Position numbers and translations under genes: made by a program
Assembly (NCBI RefSeq): GCF_018130955.1
Contig: NZ_JAFCJM010000044.1
Location: forward strand, 1 to 55,151
Origin: Bradyrhizobium liaoningense
Lineage (GTDB): Bacteria; Pseudomonadota; Alphaproteobacteria; Rhizobiales; Xanthobacteraceae
DNA: 55,151 bases
Direction: 5' to 3'
Notes under the pieces: generated by a model
Told to the model about the DNA's origin: nothing
Seen by the model: the letters and a program-made list of their open reading frames with translations, nothing else
Database searches by the model: none
In this document: piece after piece, positions 24,728 to 35,049 of the stretch
How the letters are laid out: the number at the start of each line of letters is the position of its first letter
How positions within the stretch are numbered: position 1 is the stretch's first letter

Positions 24728-25624
24728 TTACGTCCGCGATGCAAGGACCGTTCGCGCCACCGCAACGAAGGCTTGCGCGGCCGGCGACAGTGTTCGGCCT
24801 TGACGCTGGAGCAACGACACCGGTCGTGTGATGGCCGGACGTATCAGGGGTTTTGCAATCAGGGTCGGAAACTGATCGGCCGGCAGCATGGTTGCGGGAA
24901 GGATGGCAAGGCCTAATCCCTGCGCCGTCATGGCAAGCGCCGTGTTGATGAGTGTCACTTCATAGGTTGGGGTCAGGCGCTTGCCTTCCAGCCCGAGAGC
25001 CAGATCGATCTGCATGCGAATTCGCGTATCGCTCCGCATCGCGATCGTGGGCTGTTGCGCCAACTCGTCCCAAGTCAGCGACCGTCGCGCGGCAAATTCG
25101 GCTGTTCGCCGGCCGATAGCGCTCAGGCGGCCGCTGGTCAGCGTTTCCACCGTCATCTCCGAGATTTCACCTTCGACGCTGCCGATCGCGAACTCCGCAT
25201 CGGTCGCGATCATACGCGGCACGAGGTCGTCGGCGGCTACGTCGCGGATGTCGATCTCGATGGCGGGATGGGCTGCACGGAATTTCGCAAGCACCCGCGG
25301 CAGCAGGGCCGATGCGGCACCGGCCGATGCGAGAAACGCGACGCGGCCGGCGCGAGCTTCGGCGAGATCTCGCATGCGACGCGACAGCACCTGCGCGTCG
25401 CTCAGCATCCGCTCTGCGGCATGAAAGGCTTCGTCCGCCGCCCGCGTCGGCTGCACCGCGCGTGTGGAGCGGTCGAACAGTCGTACGCCGAGTTGGGCTT
25501 CGATCTGCTGGATCAGCAGGCTTGTCGCCGATTGGGTGATCCCCAGTTCGCGCGCGGCGCGCGTGATGCTGCGTGTGCGATAGACGGCCGTGAAAGCCCG
25601 GAGTTGCCGCAACGTGACATTCAT
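24728..25624 (-). CDS. LysR-family transcriptional regulator
   Basis: The N-terminal winged helix-turn-helix is typical: LRQLRAFTAVYRTRSITRAA followed by ELGITQSATSLLIQQIEAQLG, and LFDRSTRAVQPTRA. An effector-binding domain of periplasmic-binding-protein fold follows (about residues 90-298). It is divergent from the monooxygenase gene, 117 bases away, with a palindrome between them. By the usual logic of LysR pairs it should control that gene and probably itself, with an aromatic compound as likely inducer (inference). Confidence 0.92.
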   Translation of the reverse strand: MNVTLRQLRAFTAVYRTRSITRAARELGITQSATSLLIQQIEAQLGVRLFDRSTRAVQPTRAADEAFHAAERMLSDAQVLSRRMRDLAEARAGRVAFLASAGAASALLPRVLAKFRAAHPAIEIDIRDVAADDLVPRMIATDAEFAIGSVEGEISEMTVETLTSGRLSAIGRRTAEFAARRSLTWDELAQQPTIAMRSDTRIRMQIDLALGLEGKRLTPTYEVTLINTALAMTAQGLGLAILPATMLPADQFPTLIAKPLIRPAITRPVSLLQRQGRTLSPAAQAFVAVARTVLASRT

Positions 25625-25642
25625 AGGGAAAGCTCATGAATT

Positions 25643-25664
25643 GATAAGTTATTTCAGGCTTATC
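25643..25664. promoter_or_regulatory. Palindromic candidate LysR operator
   Basis: GATAAG (25643-25648) and CTTATC (25659-25664) form a perfect inverted repeat with ten bases between. The site lies in the 117-base gap between the divergent LysR and monooxygenase genes, 18 bases from the LysR start. It does not contain the textbook T-N11-A core at its centre. Confidence 0.5.
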
Positions 25665-25741
25665 CTATAAACGACCCTGCAATAAAGTGCATCCTGCGCG
25701 GGCCGCGAGGTAGCGGCAATGCAAAGGGATGGAAAACAAGC

Positions 25742-27394
25742 ATGAAGACGCAGGTTCTGGTCGTAGGCGCTGGGCCGGTGGGACTCACTGCGGCGATGGA
25801 TCTTGCGTCGCGCGGGATCAATGTCATCGTCGCCGAGATCCGGCAGGCGGGCGATCCGCCCAGCGTCAAGTGCAATCACGTTTCGGCGCGATCGATGGAG
25901 ATCTTCCGCAGGCTCGGCGTGGCCGCAAAGCTGCGCGAGGCGGGGTTGCCGGCGGACTTCCCGAACGACTGCGCATATCGCACCACGGCCACGGGCATCG
26001 AGCTGTGCCGCATCGACATCCCCGGCCGCTCGACCCGCTACACCGCAACCGGCGGGCCTGATACGTGGTGGCCGACGCCCGAGCCGCCGCATCGCATCAA
26101 CCAGATCTATCTCGAGCCGATCCTGTTCAGCCATGCTGCCGCGCAGCCCCGGATCAGCATTTTGGCACGCACGGAGATTCTGGCGATCGAACAAGGGGAC
26201 CGAGAGGTGATTGCCTCGGCCCGCAATCTGGATGACGGCAGCTCGCTCCGCATTGAAGCCGACTTCGTGATCGGCTGCGACGGCAGCCGCTCCCTTGTTC
26301 GCAGGTCGATCGGCGCGAGCCTGTCGGGCACGCCGGTCATCCAGCGCGTGCAGTCAACCTACATCGAGGCCCCGCAGCTCAAGGAACTGATGGCGCCGCA
26401 CAAGCCCGCCTGGATGGTGCTCTCGCTCAATCCGCGCCGCTCGGGAACGACCGTGGCGATCGACGGCCATGACCGGTGGCTGGTGCACAACCATCTCAGG
26501 CCCGACGAGCCGGAGTTCGATTCGGTCGATCGGGATTGGGCCATCCGCGCCATCCTCGGCGTGGATGAGCGCTTCGAATACCGTATCCTCAGCAAGGAGG
26601 ACTGGGTCGGACGCCGGCTGGTCGCCGATCGATTCCGCGACCGGAGAGTCTTCATTTGCGGCGATGCCGCGCATTTGTGGATGCCTTATGCGGGCTACGG
26701 CATGAATGCGGGGATCGCCGACGCGGTCGATCTGAGCTGGCAACTGGCCGCGCATCTGAACGGGTGGGCGCCTGCCGCCATTCTCGATGCCTATGAAGCT
26801 GAGCGCCAGCCGATCACCGAACAGGTGTCGCGCTTTGCCATGGACCATGCACTGGCCATGATGGCACAGCGCGGCGGCGTCTCGGCAGAAATCGAGGACG
26901 ACACGCCGCGCGGGCATGCCGCGCGCGCGGCGCTTGCCAAGGCGGCCTATGATCTCAACGTGCAGCAATATTGCTGCGCCGGCTTGAACTTCGGCTATTA
27001 CTATGATGCCTCACCGATTGTGGCTTACGACGGTGAAACACCGCCGCCCTATACGATGGGCAGTTTCACACCGTCCACGGTGCCCGGCGCGCGTGCGCCG
27101 CATCTGTTTCTGGGGGACGGACGATCGCTCTATGATGCACTCGGGTCAGGCTACACGCTGTTGCGGCTCGACCGAACGATTGATGTCGCGCGGCTGCTGA
27201 CGGCCGCGGAAGGGCGCGGCATGCCGCTCGCACTGGTCGACGTCGCACCGGAGGAGACGAACGGTTCGTATCCCGACAAGCTCGTGCTCGTGCGACCGGA
27301 CCAGCACATCGCCTGGCGCGGACAGAGCGCGCCCGAGAATCCGGATATCTTGATTGCGCGTCTCACTGGCGCTGCCGGCGGCGTGGCAGCGTAG
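25742..27394 (+). CDS. FAD-dependent aromatic-ring monooxygenase (p-hydroxybenzoate hydroxylase fold)
   Basis: Single-component flavin hydroxylase, probably acting on a phenolic or related aromatic acid with NAD(P)H. The FAD-binding motifs are all visible: VLVVGAGPVGLTAAMDLASRG (Rossmann, from residue 5), the DG-type motif VIGCDGSRSLVRRSIG (about 178), and GDAAHLWMPYAGYGMNAGIAD (about 308). A C-terminal thioredoxin-like domain (about 430-550) resembles that of the PheA/MhpA group. It has 550 residues. A LysR gene is divergent upstream, and a Bug-type binding protein lies 46 bases downstream; the trio looks like a small catabolic unit. The substrate cannot be read from sequence. Confidence 0.88.
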   Translation: MKTQVLVVGAGPVGLTAAMDLASRGINVIVAEIRQAGDPPSVKCNHVSARSMEIFRRLGVAAKLREAGLPADFPNDCAYRTTATGIELCRIDIPGRSTRYTATGGPDTWWPTPEPPHRINQIYLEPILFSHAAAQPRISILARTEILAIEQGDREVIASARNLDDGSSLRIEADFVIGCDGSRSLVRRSIGASLSGTPVIQRVQSTYIEAPQLKELMAPHKPAWMVLSLNPRRSGTTVAIDGHDRWLVHNHLRPDEPEFDSVDRDWAIRAILGVDERFEYRILSKEDWVGRRLVADRFRDRRVFICGDAAHLWMPYAGYGMNAGIADAVDLSWQLAAHLNGWAPAAILDAYEAERQPITEQVSRFAMDHALAMMAQRGGVSAEIEDDTPRGHAARAALAKAAYDLNVQQYCCAGLNFGYYYDASPIVAYDGETPPPYTMGSFTPSTVPGARAPHLFLGDGRSLYDALGSGYTLLRLDRTIDVARLLTAAEGRGMPLALVDVAPEETNGSYPDKLVLVRPDQHIAWRGQSAPENPDILIARLTGAAGGVAA

Positions 27395-27440
27395 GCCGCG
27401 ACAGCCCAAAACAAAAGAACAGCGCTGAGGAGGGAAATAC

Positions 27441-28412
27441 ATGCGTCATGTCGGAATGATCGGCGTGCTGGCCGTCGCTGCGCTCGCCCTCTTGCCGCTG
27501 CGGGTCTGCAAGGCGGCCTATCCGGAGCAGTTGATCAAGGTCATCGTCACCTTTCCGCCGGGCGGCAGCGCGGACATCGTCATGCGCGCCCTCGAGCCCG
27601 TGGTTGCCGCAGAGCTCAAGCAGGGCTTCGTGATCGAGAACAGGGCCGGAGCAGGGGGCAATATCGGCATGGCCGCGGTCGCGCAGGCGAGGCCCGACGG
27701 CTATACGCTCGGCGTTGCACCGGCAGGCGCGCTGACCGTGACCCCGCACTTCAATCAAACGATGCCGTTTGATCCGAAAGACCTGGCTCCGATCACGCTG
27801 CTTGCTGAAATCCCCTTTGTGCTGGTCGCGTCCGGGAATGTGCCCGCACATTCGGTTGCGGAGACGATTGCGCTTGCCAGGGCAAAGCCGGGCGCGCTGT
27901 CCATCGGTCATGGCGGCAATTCGACCGCGATGCATTTGACCGCCGCCCTGTTCACGCAGAAGGCCGGTGTCGCCATGGAGCTGGTTCCATACCGCGGAAC
28001 GGCGCCGGCGGCGGTGGATGTGCTGGCCGGGCATGTCCCTTTCGCGGTGCTTGATATCCCCGCGTCGAAGCAACTCATTCTCGAGGGCAAGCTCAACGCG
28101 ATTGGTGTTTCTTCCGCGCGGCGTCTTCCAACGTTGCCGGACGTGCCGACCCTTGCCGAGAGCGGGATCGGGGGATTCGAGTCCGTCGGCTGGTTTGGCC
28201 TGGTTGCGCCGGCGGGCACGCCGGGGGAGATCGTGGCGCGTTTGAACGCGGCTTTCGTGAAGGCGCTGGGCGATCCGTCGGTCATCGAGAAGATTCGGAC
28301 CCTCGGCGCCGAGCCGGCACCGACCTCTCCGGAGCAGTTTGCGCGCTTCATTCAGAGCGAAAGCGCAAAATGGGGCAAGCTCGTCAGTGAGGCCGGCATC
28401 AAGCCGAACTAG
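27441..28412 (+). CDS. Bug-family tripartite tricarboxylate transporter substrate-binding protein
   Basis: Periplasmic solute-binding protein with a signal peptide (to about VCKA, residues 1-27) and the family's conserved FPPGGSADIVMRALEP, VIENRAGAGGNIG, PDGYTLG, and YRGTAPAAVDVLAGHV segments. It has 323 residues. A strong GGAGGGAAA element precedes ATG 27441. The TctA/TctB membrane subunits are absent, as with many orphan Bug proteins in these bacteria. The link to the monooxygenase suggests it binds the aromatic substrate, or acts as a sensor for it (inference). Confidence 0.9.
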   Translation: MRHVGMIGVLAVAALALLPLRVCKAAYPEQLIKVIVTFPPGGSADIVMRALEPVVAAELKQGFVIENRAGAGGNIGMAAVAQARPDGYTLGVAPAGALTVTPHFNQTMPFDPKDLAPITLLAEIPFVLVASGNVPAHSVAETIALARAKPGALSIGHGGNSTAMHLTAALFTQKAGVAMELVPYRGTAPAAVDVLAGHVPFAVLDIPASKQLILEGKLNAIGVSSARRLPTLPDVPTLAESGIGGFESVGWFGLVAPAGTPGEIVARLNAAFVKALGDPSVIEKIRTLGAEPAPTSPEQFARFIQSESAKWGKLVSEAGIKPN

Positions 28413-28444
28413 TCCGGCCATGTGCGGTGCCGTGGCTAGACTAG

Positions 28445-28484
28445 CCACAAACAAAAGCGGCGCCATCTTTCGATGGCGCCGCTT
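28445..28484 (-). terminator. Intrinsic terminator of gltA
   Basis: AAGCGGCGCCAT (28455-28466) pairs perfectly over 12 bases with 28473-28484 across a six-base loop. Read on the minus strand it is followed by TTTTGTTTGT (down to 28447). It lies 22 bases past the gltA stop. This is the best Rho-independent terminator in the window. Confidence 0.85.
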
Positions 28485-28505
28485 GATGGGTGTCGAGACC
28501 GGAGC

Positions 28506-29810
28506 TTACTTCCGATTGCCGATCGGCACGTAGTCGCGCTTGGCGACGCCGGTGTAAAGCTGGCGCGGACGGCCGATCTTCTGGTGCGGATCCTCGATCA
28601 TCTCGCTCCATTGGCTGATCCAGCCGACGGTGCGGGCGACCGCGAACAGCACGGTGAACATCGAGACCGGGAAGCCCATCGCCTTCAGCGTGATGCCCGA
28701 ATAGAAATCGACGTTCGGGTAGAGCTTGCGGTCGATGAAGTACTGATCGCTGAGCGCGATCTTCTCGAGCTCGAGCGCGACCTTGAGCATCGGATCGTCG
28801 CCATGACCGGTCTCCTTGAGCACGGCGTGACACATCTTCTGCATGATCTTGGCGCGCGGATCGTAGTTCTTGTAGACGCGATGACCGAAGCCCATGAGGC
28901 GGACTTCGCTGTTCTTGTCCTTCACCTTGGCGATGAAGTCCGGAATCTTGTCCACCGTGCCGATGTCGGCGAGCATGGCGAGCGCGGCTTCGTTGGCGCC
29001 GCCATGGGCCGGGCCCCAGAGGCAGGCAATGCCGGCCGCGATGCAGGCGAACGGATTGGCGCCGGAGGAGCCGGCGATGCGCACCGTCGAGGTCGAGGCA
29101 TTCTGCTCGTGGTCAGCATGCAGGATGAAGATCTTCTCCAGCGCTTCAGCAAGAACCGGGTTGATCTTGTAGTCCTCGCAGGGCACTGCGAAGCACATGT
29201 TGAGGAAGTTCTCGGCAAACTTCAGCGAGTTCTTCGGATACACGAAGGGCTGGCCGACGGTGTATTTGAAGGCCATCGCGGCCAGCGTCGGGATCTTGGC
29301 GATCATGCGCATGGAGGCGATCATGCGCTGCTTCGGATCGTTGATGTCGGTGGAGTCGTGATAGAACGCGGCGAGCGCGCCGACGGCCGCGACCATGATC
29401 GCCATCGGGTGGGCGTCGCGGCGGAAGCCCTGGAAGAAGCGGGCCATCTGCTCGTGCACCATCGTGTGATGGGTCACGCGGTAGTCGAAATCCTTCTTCT
29501 GGGCCGCGGTCGGGAGATCCCCGTAGAGCAGGAGATAGCAGGTCTCGAGGAAGTCGCCGTGCTCGGCGAGCTGCTCGATCGGGTAGCCGCGGTATTCCAG
29601 CACGCCCGCGTCACCGTCGATATAGGTGATCTTGGACTGGCAGCTCGCGGTCGAGGTGAAGCCGGGATCGTAGGTAAACAGGCCGGACTGGCCGTACAGC
29701 TTGCCGATGTCGACGACGTCGGGGCCGATGCTGCCGCTCAGGATCGGGAGATCGTAGTTCTTGTTTCCGACCGTCAGCGTAGCGGTTTTTGTGCTTGGTT
29801 TGGCGTCCAT
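28506..29810 (-). CDS. gltA: Citrate synthase (type II)
   Basis: Condenses acetyl-CoA and oxaloacetate at the entry to the TCA cycle. The 434 residues fit the large, hexameric NADH-sensitive type of Gram-negative bacteria. Catalytic segments are HADHEQNASTSTVR (His), LWGPAHGGANEAAL (His) and MGFGHRVYKNYDPRA, with the catalytic Asp further on. The N-terminal domain includes LPILSGSIGPDVVDI and GFTSTASCQSKITYIDG. The frame is open for 18 more codons upstream, but ATG 29810 (MDAKPSTKTATL) is the normal start. It ends at a strong terminator. Confidence 0.96.
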   Translation of the reverse strand: MDAKPSTKTATLTVGNKNYDLPILSGSIGPDVVDIGKLYGQSGLFTYDPGFTSTASCQSKITYIDGDAGVLEYRGYPIEQLAEHGDFLETCYLLLYGDLPTAAQKKDFDYRVTHHTMVHEQMARFFQGFRRDAHPMAIMVAAVGALAAFYHDSTDINDPKQRMIASMRMIAKIPTLAAMAFKYTVGQPFVYPKNSLKFAENFLNMCFAVPCEDYKINPVLAEALEKIFILHADHEQNASTSTVRIAGSSGANPFACIAAGIACLWGPAHGGANEAALAMLADIGTVDKIPDFIAKVKDKNSEVRLMGFGHRVYKNYDPRAKIMQKMCHAVLKETGHGDDPMLKVALELEKIALSDQYFIDRKLYPNVDFYSGITLKAMGFPVSMFTVLFAVARTVGWISQWSEMIEDPHQKIGRPRQLYTGVAKRDYVPIGNRK

Positions 29811-29955
29811 CGTAGGTCCCCGATGTGTGGTGAAACGGGCCGGACCCGGAGACCCCAGTGACATGGTGGGGCAGGCCGGAAATTCCAGAAGGTACGGGTG
29901 AGATGGGTATATTATTGCTGTGTGCGCTGCAAGATGGCCGCACGCCGGGCTCTAC

Positions 29956-31380
29956 TTACGTCGTAGACTGATCCTGAAGCCGTCCCAGGCTTTCCGCCCG
30001 TCCCAGGACGTCCAAAACCTCGAAAATGCCGGGTGACGTGCTCCGCCCGGTCAGCGCCGCCCGCAATGGTTGCGCAACCGCGCCGAGCTTGAGACTATTT
30101 TCCTCGGCGTAGCTTCGCAGCGCGGCCTCCGCGCTGGCGGCGCTCCAGGCCTCGACATTCTCCAGCGCGGAATGCAGTCGTCCGATCAGCTTGCGGTTGT
30201 CGTCCGTCAGCAGTGCCGCCGCCTTGGGATCGAGCTCCAGCGGGCGGTCGGCGAAGATGAAATAGGCGCCATCGATCAGCTCGATCAGCGTCTTGGCGCG
30301 CTCCTTCAGGCTCGGCATCGCCTTGAGCAGTTGCGCGCGCGTGGTGTCGTTGAGTTTTGCCTTGAGCTCGGCGCGGCCGGGCACGTGGTCCAGCACGTCC
30401 TCGAACATCTTCACCAGCGACGCATCGTCGGCGTTGCGGATGTAGTGGCCGTTGAGGCTTTCAAGCTTGGCGAAATCGAAGCGCGCCGCCGCCCGGCCGA
30501 TGCCGGAGAGGTCGAAAGCCGCGATCATCTCCTCGGTCGAAAAAATCTCCTGGTCGCCATGGCTCCAGCCGAGCCGGACGAGGTAGTTGCGCAGCGCCGC
30601 CGGCAGATAGCCCATGGCGCGGTAGGCATCGACTCCGAGCGCGCCGTGCCGCTTGGAAAGCTTTGAGCCGTCCGGACCGTGGATCAGCGGGATGTGTGAC
30701 ATGCTCGGCAGCGCCCAGCCCATGGCGTCGTAGATCTGCTTCTGGCGTGCCGCGTTGATCAAATGATCGTCGCCGCGGATGACGTGGGTGACGGCCATGT
30801 CGTGATCGTCGACGACCACAGCCAGCATGTAGGTCGGCGTGCCGTCGCCGCGCAAAAGGACGAGGTCGTCGAGGTTCTCGTTCTGCCAGACCACGCGGCC
30901 CTGCACCTGGTCCTCGATCACGGTCTCGCCGGTCTGCGGCGCGCGGAGCCGGATCGTCGGCTTCATGCCGGCCGGCGCGGTTGCGGGGTCGCGGTCGCGC
31001 CACATGCCGTCATAGAGCCGGGTACGGCCCTCGCTGCGCGCCTTCTCGCGCATCGCGGTGAGCTCCTCGGGCGTGGCGTAGCAGCGATAGGCCTTGCCCT
31101 CGGCCAAAAGCTGCTCGGCGACCTCGCGGTGCCGGGCGGCGCGGCTGAACTGGTAGATCACGTCACCGTCCCAGCCGAGCTCCAGCCATTTCAGGCCGTC
31201 GAGAATGGCGTCGATCGCCTCCTTGGTGGAGCGCTCCCTGTCGGTGTCCTCGATCCGGAGCAGCATCTTGCCGCCGTGCTTCTTCGCATAGAGCCAGTTG
31301 AACAGCGCCGTACGGGCGCCCCCGATATGGAGGAAGCCGGTCGGCGAGGGGGCAAAGCGCGTGACGACGGAATCGGTCAT
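29956..31380 (-). CDS. gltX: Glutamyl-tRNA synthetase
   Basis: Class I aminoacyl-tRNA synthetase that charges tRNA-Glu. The 474 residues show RFAPSPTGFLHIGGARTALF (HIGH motif) and KLSKRHGALGV (KMSKS motif), plus the DTDRERS segment. A separate GlnRS gene (glnS) is divergent 154 bases away, so whether this enzyme also charges tRNA-Gln cannot be told from the sequence alone. Confidence 0.95.
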   Translation of the reverse strand: MTDSVVTRFAPSPTGFLHIGGARTALFNWLYAKKHGGKMLLRIEDTDRERSTKEAIDAILDGLKWLELGWDGDVIYQFSRAARHREVAEQLLAEGKAYRCYATPEELTAMREKARSEGRTRLYDGMWRDRDPATAPAGMKPTIRLRAPQTGETVIEDQVQGRVVWQNENLDDLVLLRGDGTPTYMLAVVVDDHDMAVTHVIRGDDHLINAARQKQIYDAMGWALPSMSHIPLIHGPDGSKLSKRHGALGVDAYRAMGYLPAALRNYLVRLGWSHGDQEIFSTEEMIAAFDLSGIGRAAARFDFAKLESLNGHYIRNADDASLVKMFEDVLDHVPGRAELKAKLNDTTRAQLLKAMPSLKERAKTLIELIDGAYFIFADRPLELDPKAAALLTDDNRKLIGRLHSALENVEAWSAASAEAALRSYAEENSLKLGAVAQPLRAALTGRSTSPGIFEVLDVLGRAESLGRLQDQSTT

Positions 31381-31534
31381 TCTGGGTTAGGCCTATGCTT
31401 CGGGAAGCGGTGGTGTATAGCAGGAACGGAGCATAACTAAAGCCTTGCGGCGGACGTCCTGAGCCCTGTCAGCCCCTTGGCTGGGCCTTCCGAATTTGGC
31501 AGAAGGACCGCTGATTTCCCTACAGGATTTTCGG

Positions 31535-33214
<1,680 letters not shown>

Positions 33215-33222
33215 GGGAGCGC

Positions 33223-33618
33223 ATGCAGGCTGAAGCCGACGTCGTCGTTGCTGCCCTTATGACGAAGTGGTCCGCCGGCTTCGGGAAGCTCGATGCCGGT
33301 GCTCTCGCTTCGCTCTATTCGAAGAGCGCCTTCTTTTTCGGTTCCAACCCAACGCTATATCGGGGCAGGGACGGAGTAGCGGCCTATTTCAACGGCCTGC
33401 CGCGTTGGCGCTCGCGAAGCGTCAGCTTCTCCGAGGTGGCTGCGGCGCAGGTCGCGCCTGATACGATCAACATGGCCGCGATTGCCTCGTTCGACCTTGG
33501 CGAGGAGGCCGCTCCGCTGTCGGTCAAGATCACCTGGGTGATCGTGCGTGAGGACGGGGGCTGGAAGATCGCGAGTCATCACGTGTCGTCACGGACGCCG
33601 CTGATCGAGCAAGGCTGA
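33223..33618 (+). CDS. NTF2-like (SnoaL/DUF4440) protein
   Basis: A 131-residue alpha+beta-barrel protein. The family shape shows in the helical start (LMTKWSAGFGKLDAGALASL), the YRGRDGVAAYF segment and the closing strands WVIVREDGGWKIASHHVS. Members are enzymes, binding proteins or stress proteins, and the residues here do not single out a role. A GAGGGAG element precedes ATG 33223; a GTG at 33211 overlapping the glnS stop codon is the alternative. Co-transcription with glnS is likely. Confidence 0.75.
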   Translation: MQAEADVVVAALMTKWSAGFGKLDAGALASLYSKSAFFFGSNPTLYRGRDGVAAYFNGLPRWRSRSVSFSEVAAAQVAPDTINMAAIASFDLGEEAAPLSVKITWVIVREDGGWKIASHHVSSRTPLIEQG

Positions 33619-33619
33619 C

Positions 33620-34681
33620 CTAGCTCAAGGGCGCCGCCGGTAGGCCATGACACTCGAATAGCTCGAGTGCTCCCTTTCCTTTCAGTTCCACCAGTCCGCA
33701 GCTTCGTCCCGTGCAACAGTGCCGGACCGGGGCCCAGGCCGCGGCACTCATAAGGATCGATCCTCCTTCGGCATGCGCGGTGATACGGGCGGCGGTGTTG
33801 ACAGTATCGCCCCACAGATCGAACAGATACTGACGTCGCCCCATGATGCCGGCGATGACCGGACCGTTGTGAATCCCGACGCGGATCTTCCAGCCGGGCT
33901 TGAGCCTCTGCGAGGTTTCGATCATCGCCCTTGCACAGTGGACAGCGGCGAGCACACCGTCCTGCATTGGCCTGAGCAGTCCGGCGGTGGCTAAGAATGC
34001 GTCCCCAATGGTTTTGATCTTCTCCATCGCATGCGCATCGACGATGTCTTCAAATGAATCAACGAGACTGCGAAGTTCAGACACGACCTGCTCAGCAGGA
34101 TGACCGTCGCAGTATTGCGTGAATCCCACGATATCGCCGAACAGGACCGTCACGCCTTCCACGCGACGGGGCTTGACCTCGTTCGTCGCTTTCAGCTCGG
34201 CCAAGGCACTTGGCGGCAGGATGGCTTGCAGCAATTGATCAGCGCGGCGTCTCTCGCGTTGGATTTCTTCGAGGTAGTAGGCCTCGCGGTCTCGCAGGCG
34301 CTTCTTCTCCAGGCACGCGCCGACCCGCGCTCCGAGAATGACGGGGTTGAACGGCTTCAGAAGATAGTCGTCGGCGCCAAGTTCGATACCGCGGACCACG
34401 CTATCTACGTCGTCCACGGCGGAAATCATGATCACGCGCATTTCCCGTAGCGCAGGCCGCGCCTTGATCTGCTCCAGCACTTCATGACCATTCATTCTTG
34501 GCATCATGACGTCGAGGAGCACGAGATCCACGGGCTGCTCGGAAAGCATTGACATGGCCTCGACCCCATCCTCGGCAGTCAGGACCGCCCCGTAGCCCAG
34601 GTGTCGCAATCGGCGCACGAGCAGATAACGATTATCCTCGTTATCATCGACGATCAGAATCGTCGGCAAAGGGTCGTTCAT
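33620..34681 (-). CDS. Response regulator with class III adenylate cyclase output
   Basis: Residues 8-122 are a receiver domain with the phosphoacceptor Asp57 (LVLLDVMMPRMNG) and Lys109 (LLKPFNP). A helical linker (125-165) leads to a class III cyclase domain (173-340). Both metal-binding aspartates are present (Asp183 in FGDIVGFT, Asp227 in IGDAF), as are the adenine-selecting pair Lys223 and Asp288 and the transition-state residues Asn295 and Arg299, so it should be an active adenylate cyclase rather than a guanylate cyclase. ATG 34681 overlaps the stop of the preceding response regulator by four bases. It is the last gene of the minus-strand operon and probably turns phosphorelay input into cAMP. 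Confidence 0.9.
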   Translation of the reverse strand: MNDPLPTILIVDDNEDNRYLLVRRLRHLGYGAVLTAEDGVEAMSMLSEQPVDLVLLDVMMPRMNGHEVLEQIKARPALREMRVIMISAVDDVDSVVRGIELGADDYLLKPFNPVILGARVGACLEKKRLRDREAYYLEEIQRERRRADQLLQAILPPSALAELKATNEVKPRRVEGVTVLFGDIVGFTQYCDGHPAEQVVSELRSLVDSFEDIVDAHAMEKIKTIGDAFLATAGLLRPMQDGVLAAVHCARAMIETSQRLKPGWKIRVGIHNGPVIAGIMGRRQYLFDLWGDTVNTAARITAHAEGGSILMSAAAWAPVRHCCTGRSCGLVELKGKGALELFECHGLPAAPLS

Positions 34682-35049
34682 GTCTTCGCCCTCAGAAGGG
34701 CCTTGATCCGATCAAGCAGGTGCGGAAAGTCGGTCGGTTTCGCAATGAAATCGTTGCACCCGGCCGCGAGGGCTCGCTCGCGATCCTCCGGCATGGCGTG
34801 GGCGGAAAGCGCGACAATGGGGATGGCCGCGGTCTCCGGCGCCTGACGCAGCTGCCGCGTAACCTCCCAGCCGTCGAGGACCGGTAGCCCGAGATCCATC
34901 AGAATAAGGTCCGGGACTTGGGCCTTGGCTTGCGCCAGACCCTCCGTGCCGTCACGTGCAACGAGGACCTCGTAGCCCTTTCGATGCAATCGGCGGGACA
35001 CCATGTAGATGTTGTCTTCATTGTCTTCAATGTAGAGGATCCTAACCAT
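34678..35049 (-). CDS. Single-domain response regulator
   Basis: A 123-residue receiver domain with acidic pocket (YIEDNEDN), phosphoacceptor Asp52 (LILMDLGLPVLDG) and Lys in FIAKPTD. It resembles the DivK/CheY-like shuttles that pass phosphate between a hybrid kinase and an output protein. ATG 35049 overlaps the kinase stop codon by eight bases, and its own stop overlaps the cyclase start, so all three are translationally coupled. A longer start at 35076 is possible. Confidence 0.9.
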   Translation of the reverse strand: MVRILYIEDNEDNIYMVSRRLHRKGYEVLVARDGTEGLAQAKAQVPDLILMDLGLPVLDGWEVTRQLRQAPETAAIPIVALSAHAMPEDRERALAAGCNDFIAKPTDFPHLLDRIKALLRAKT

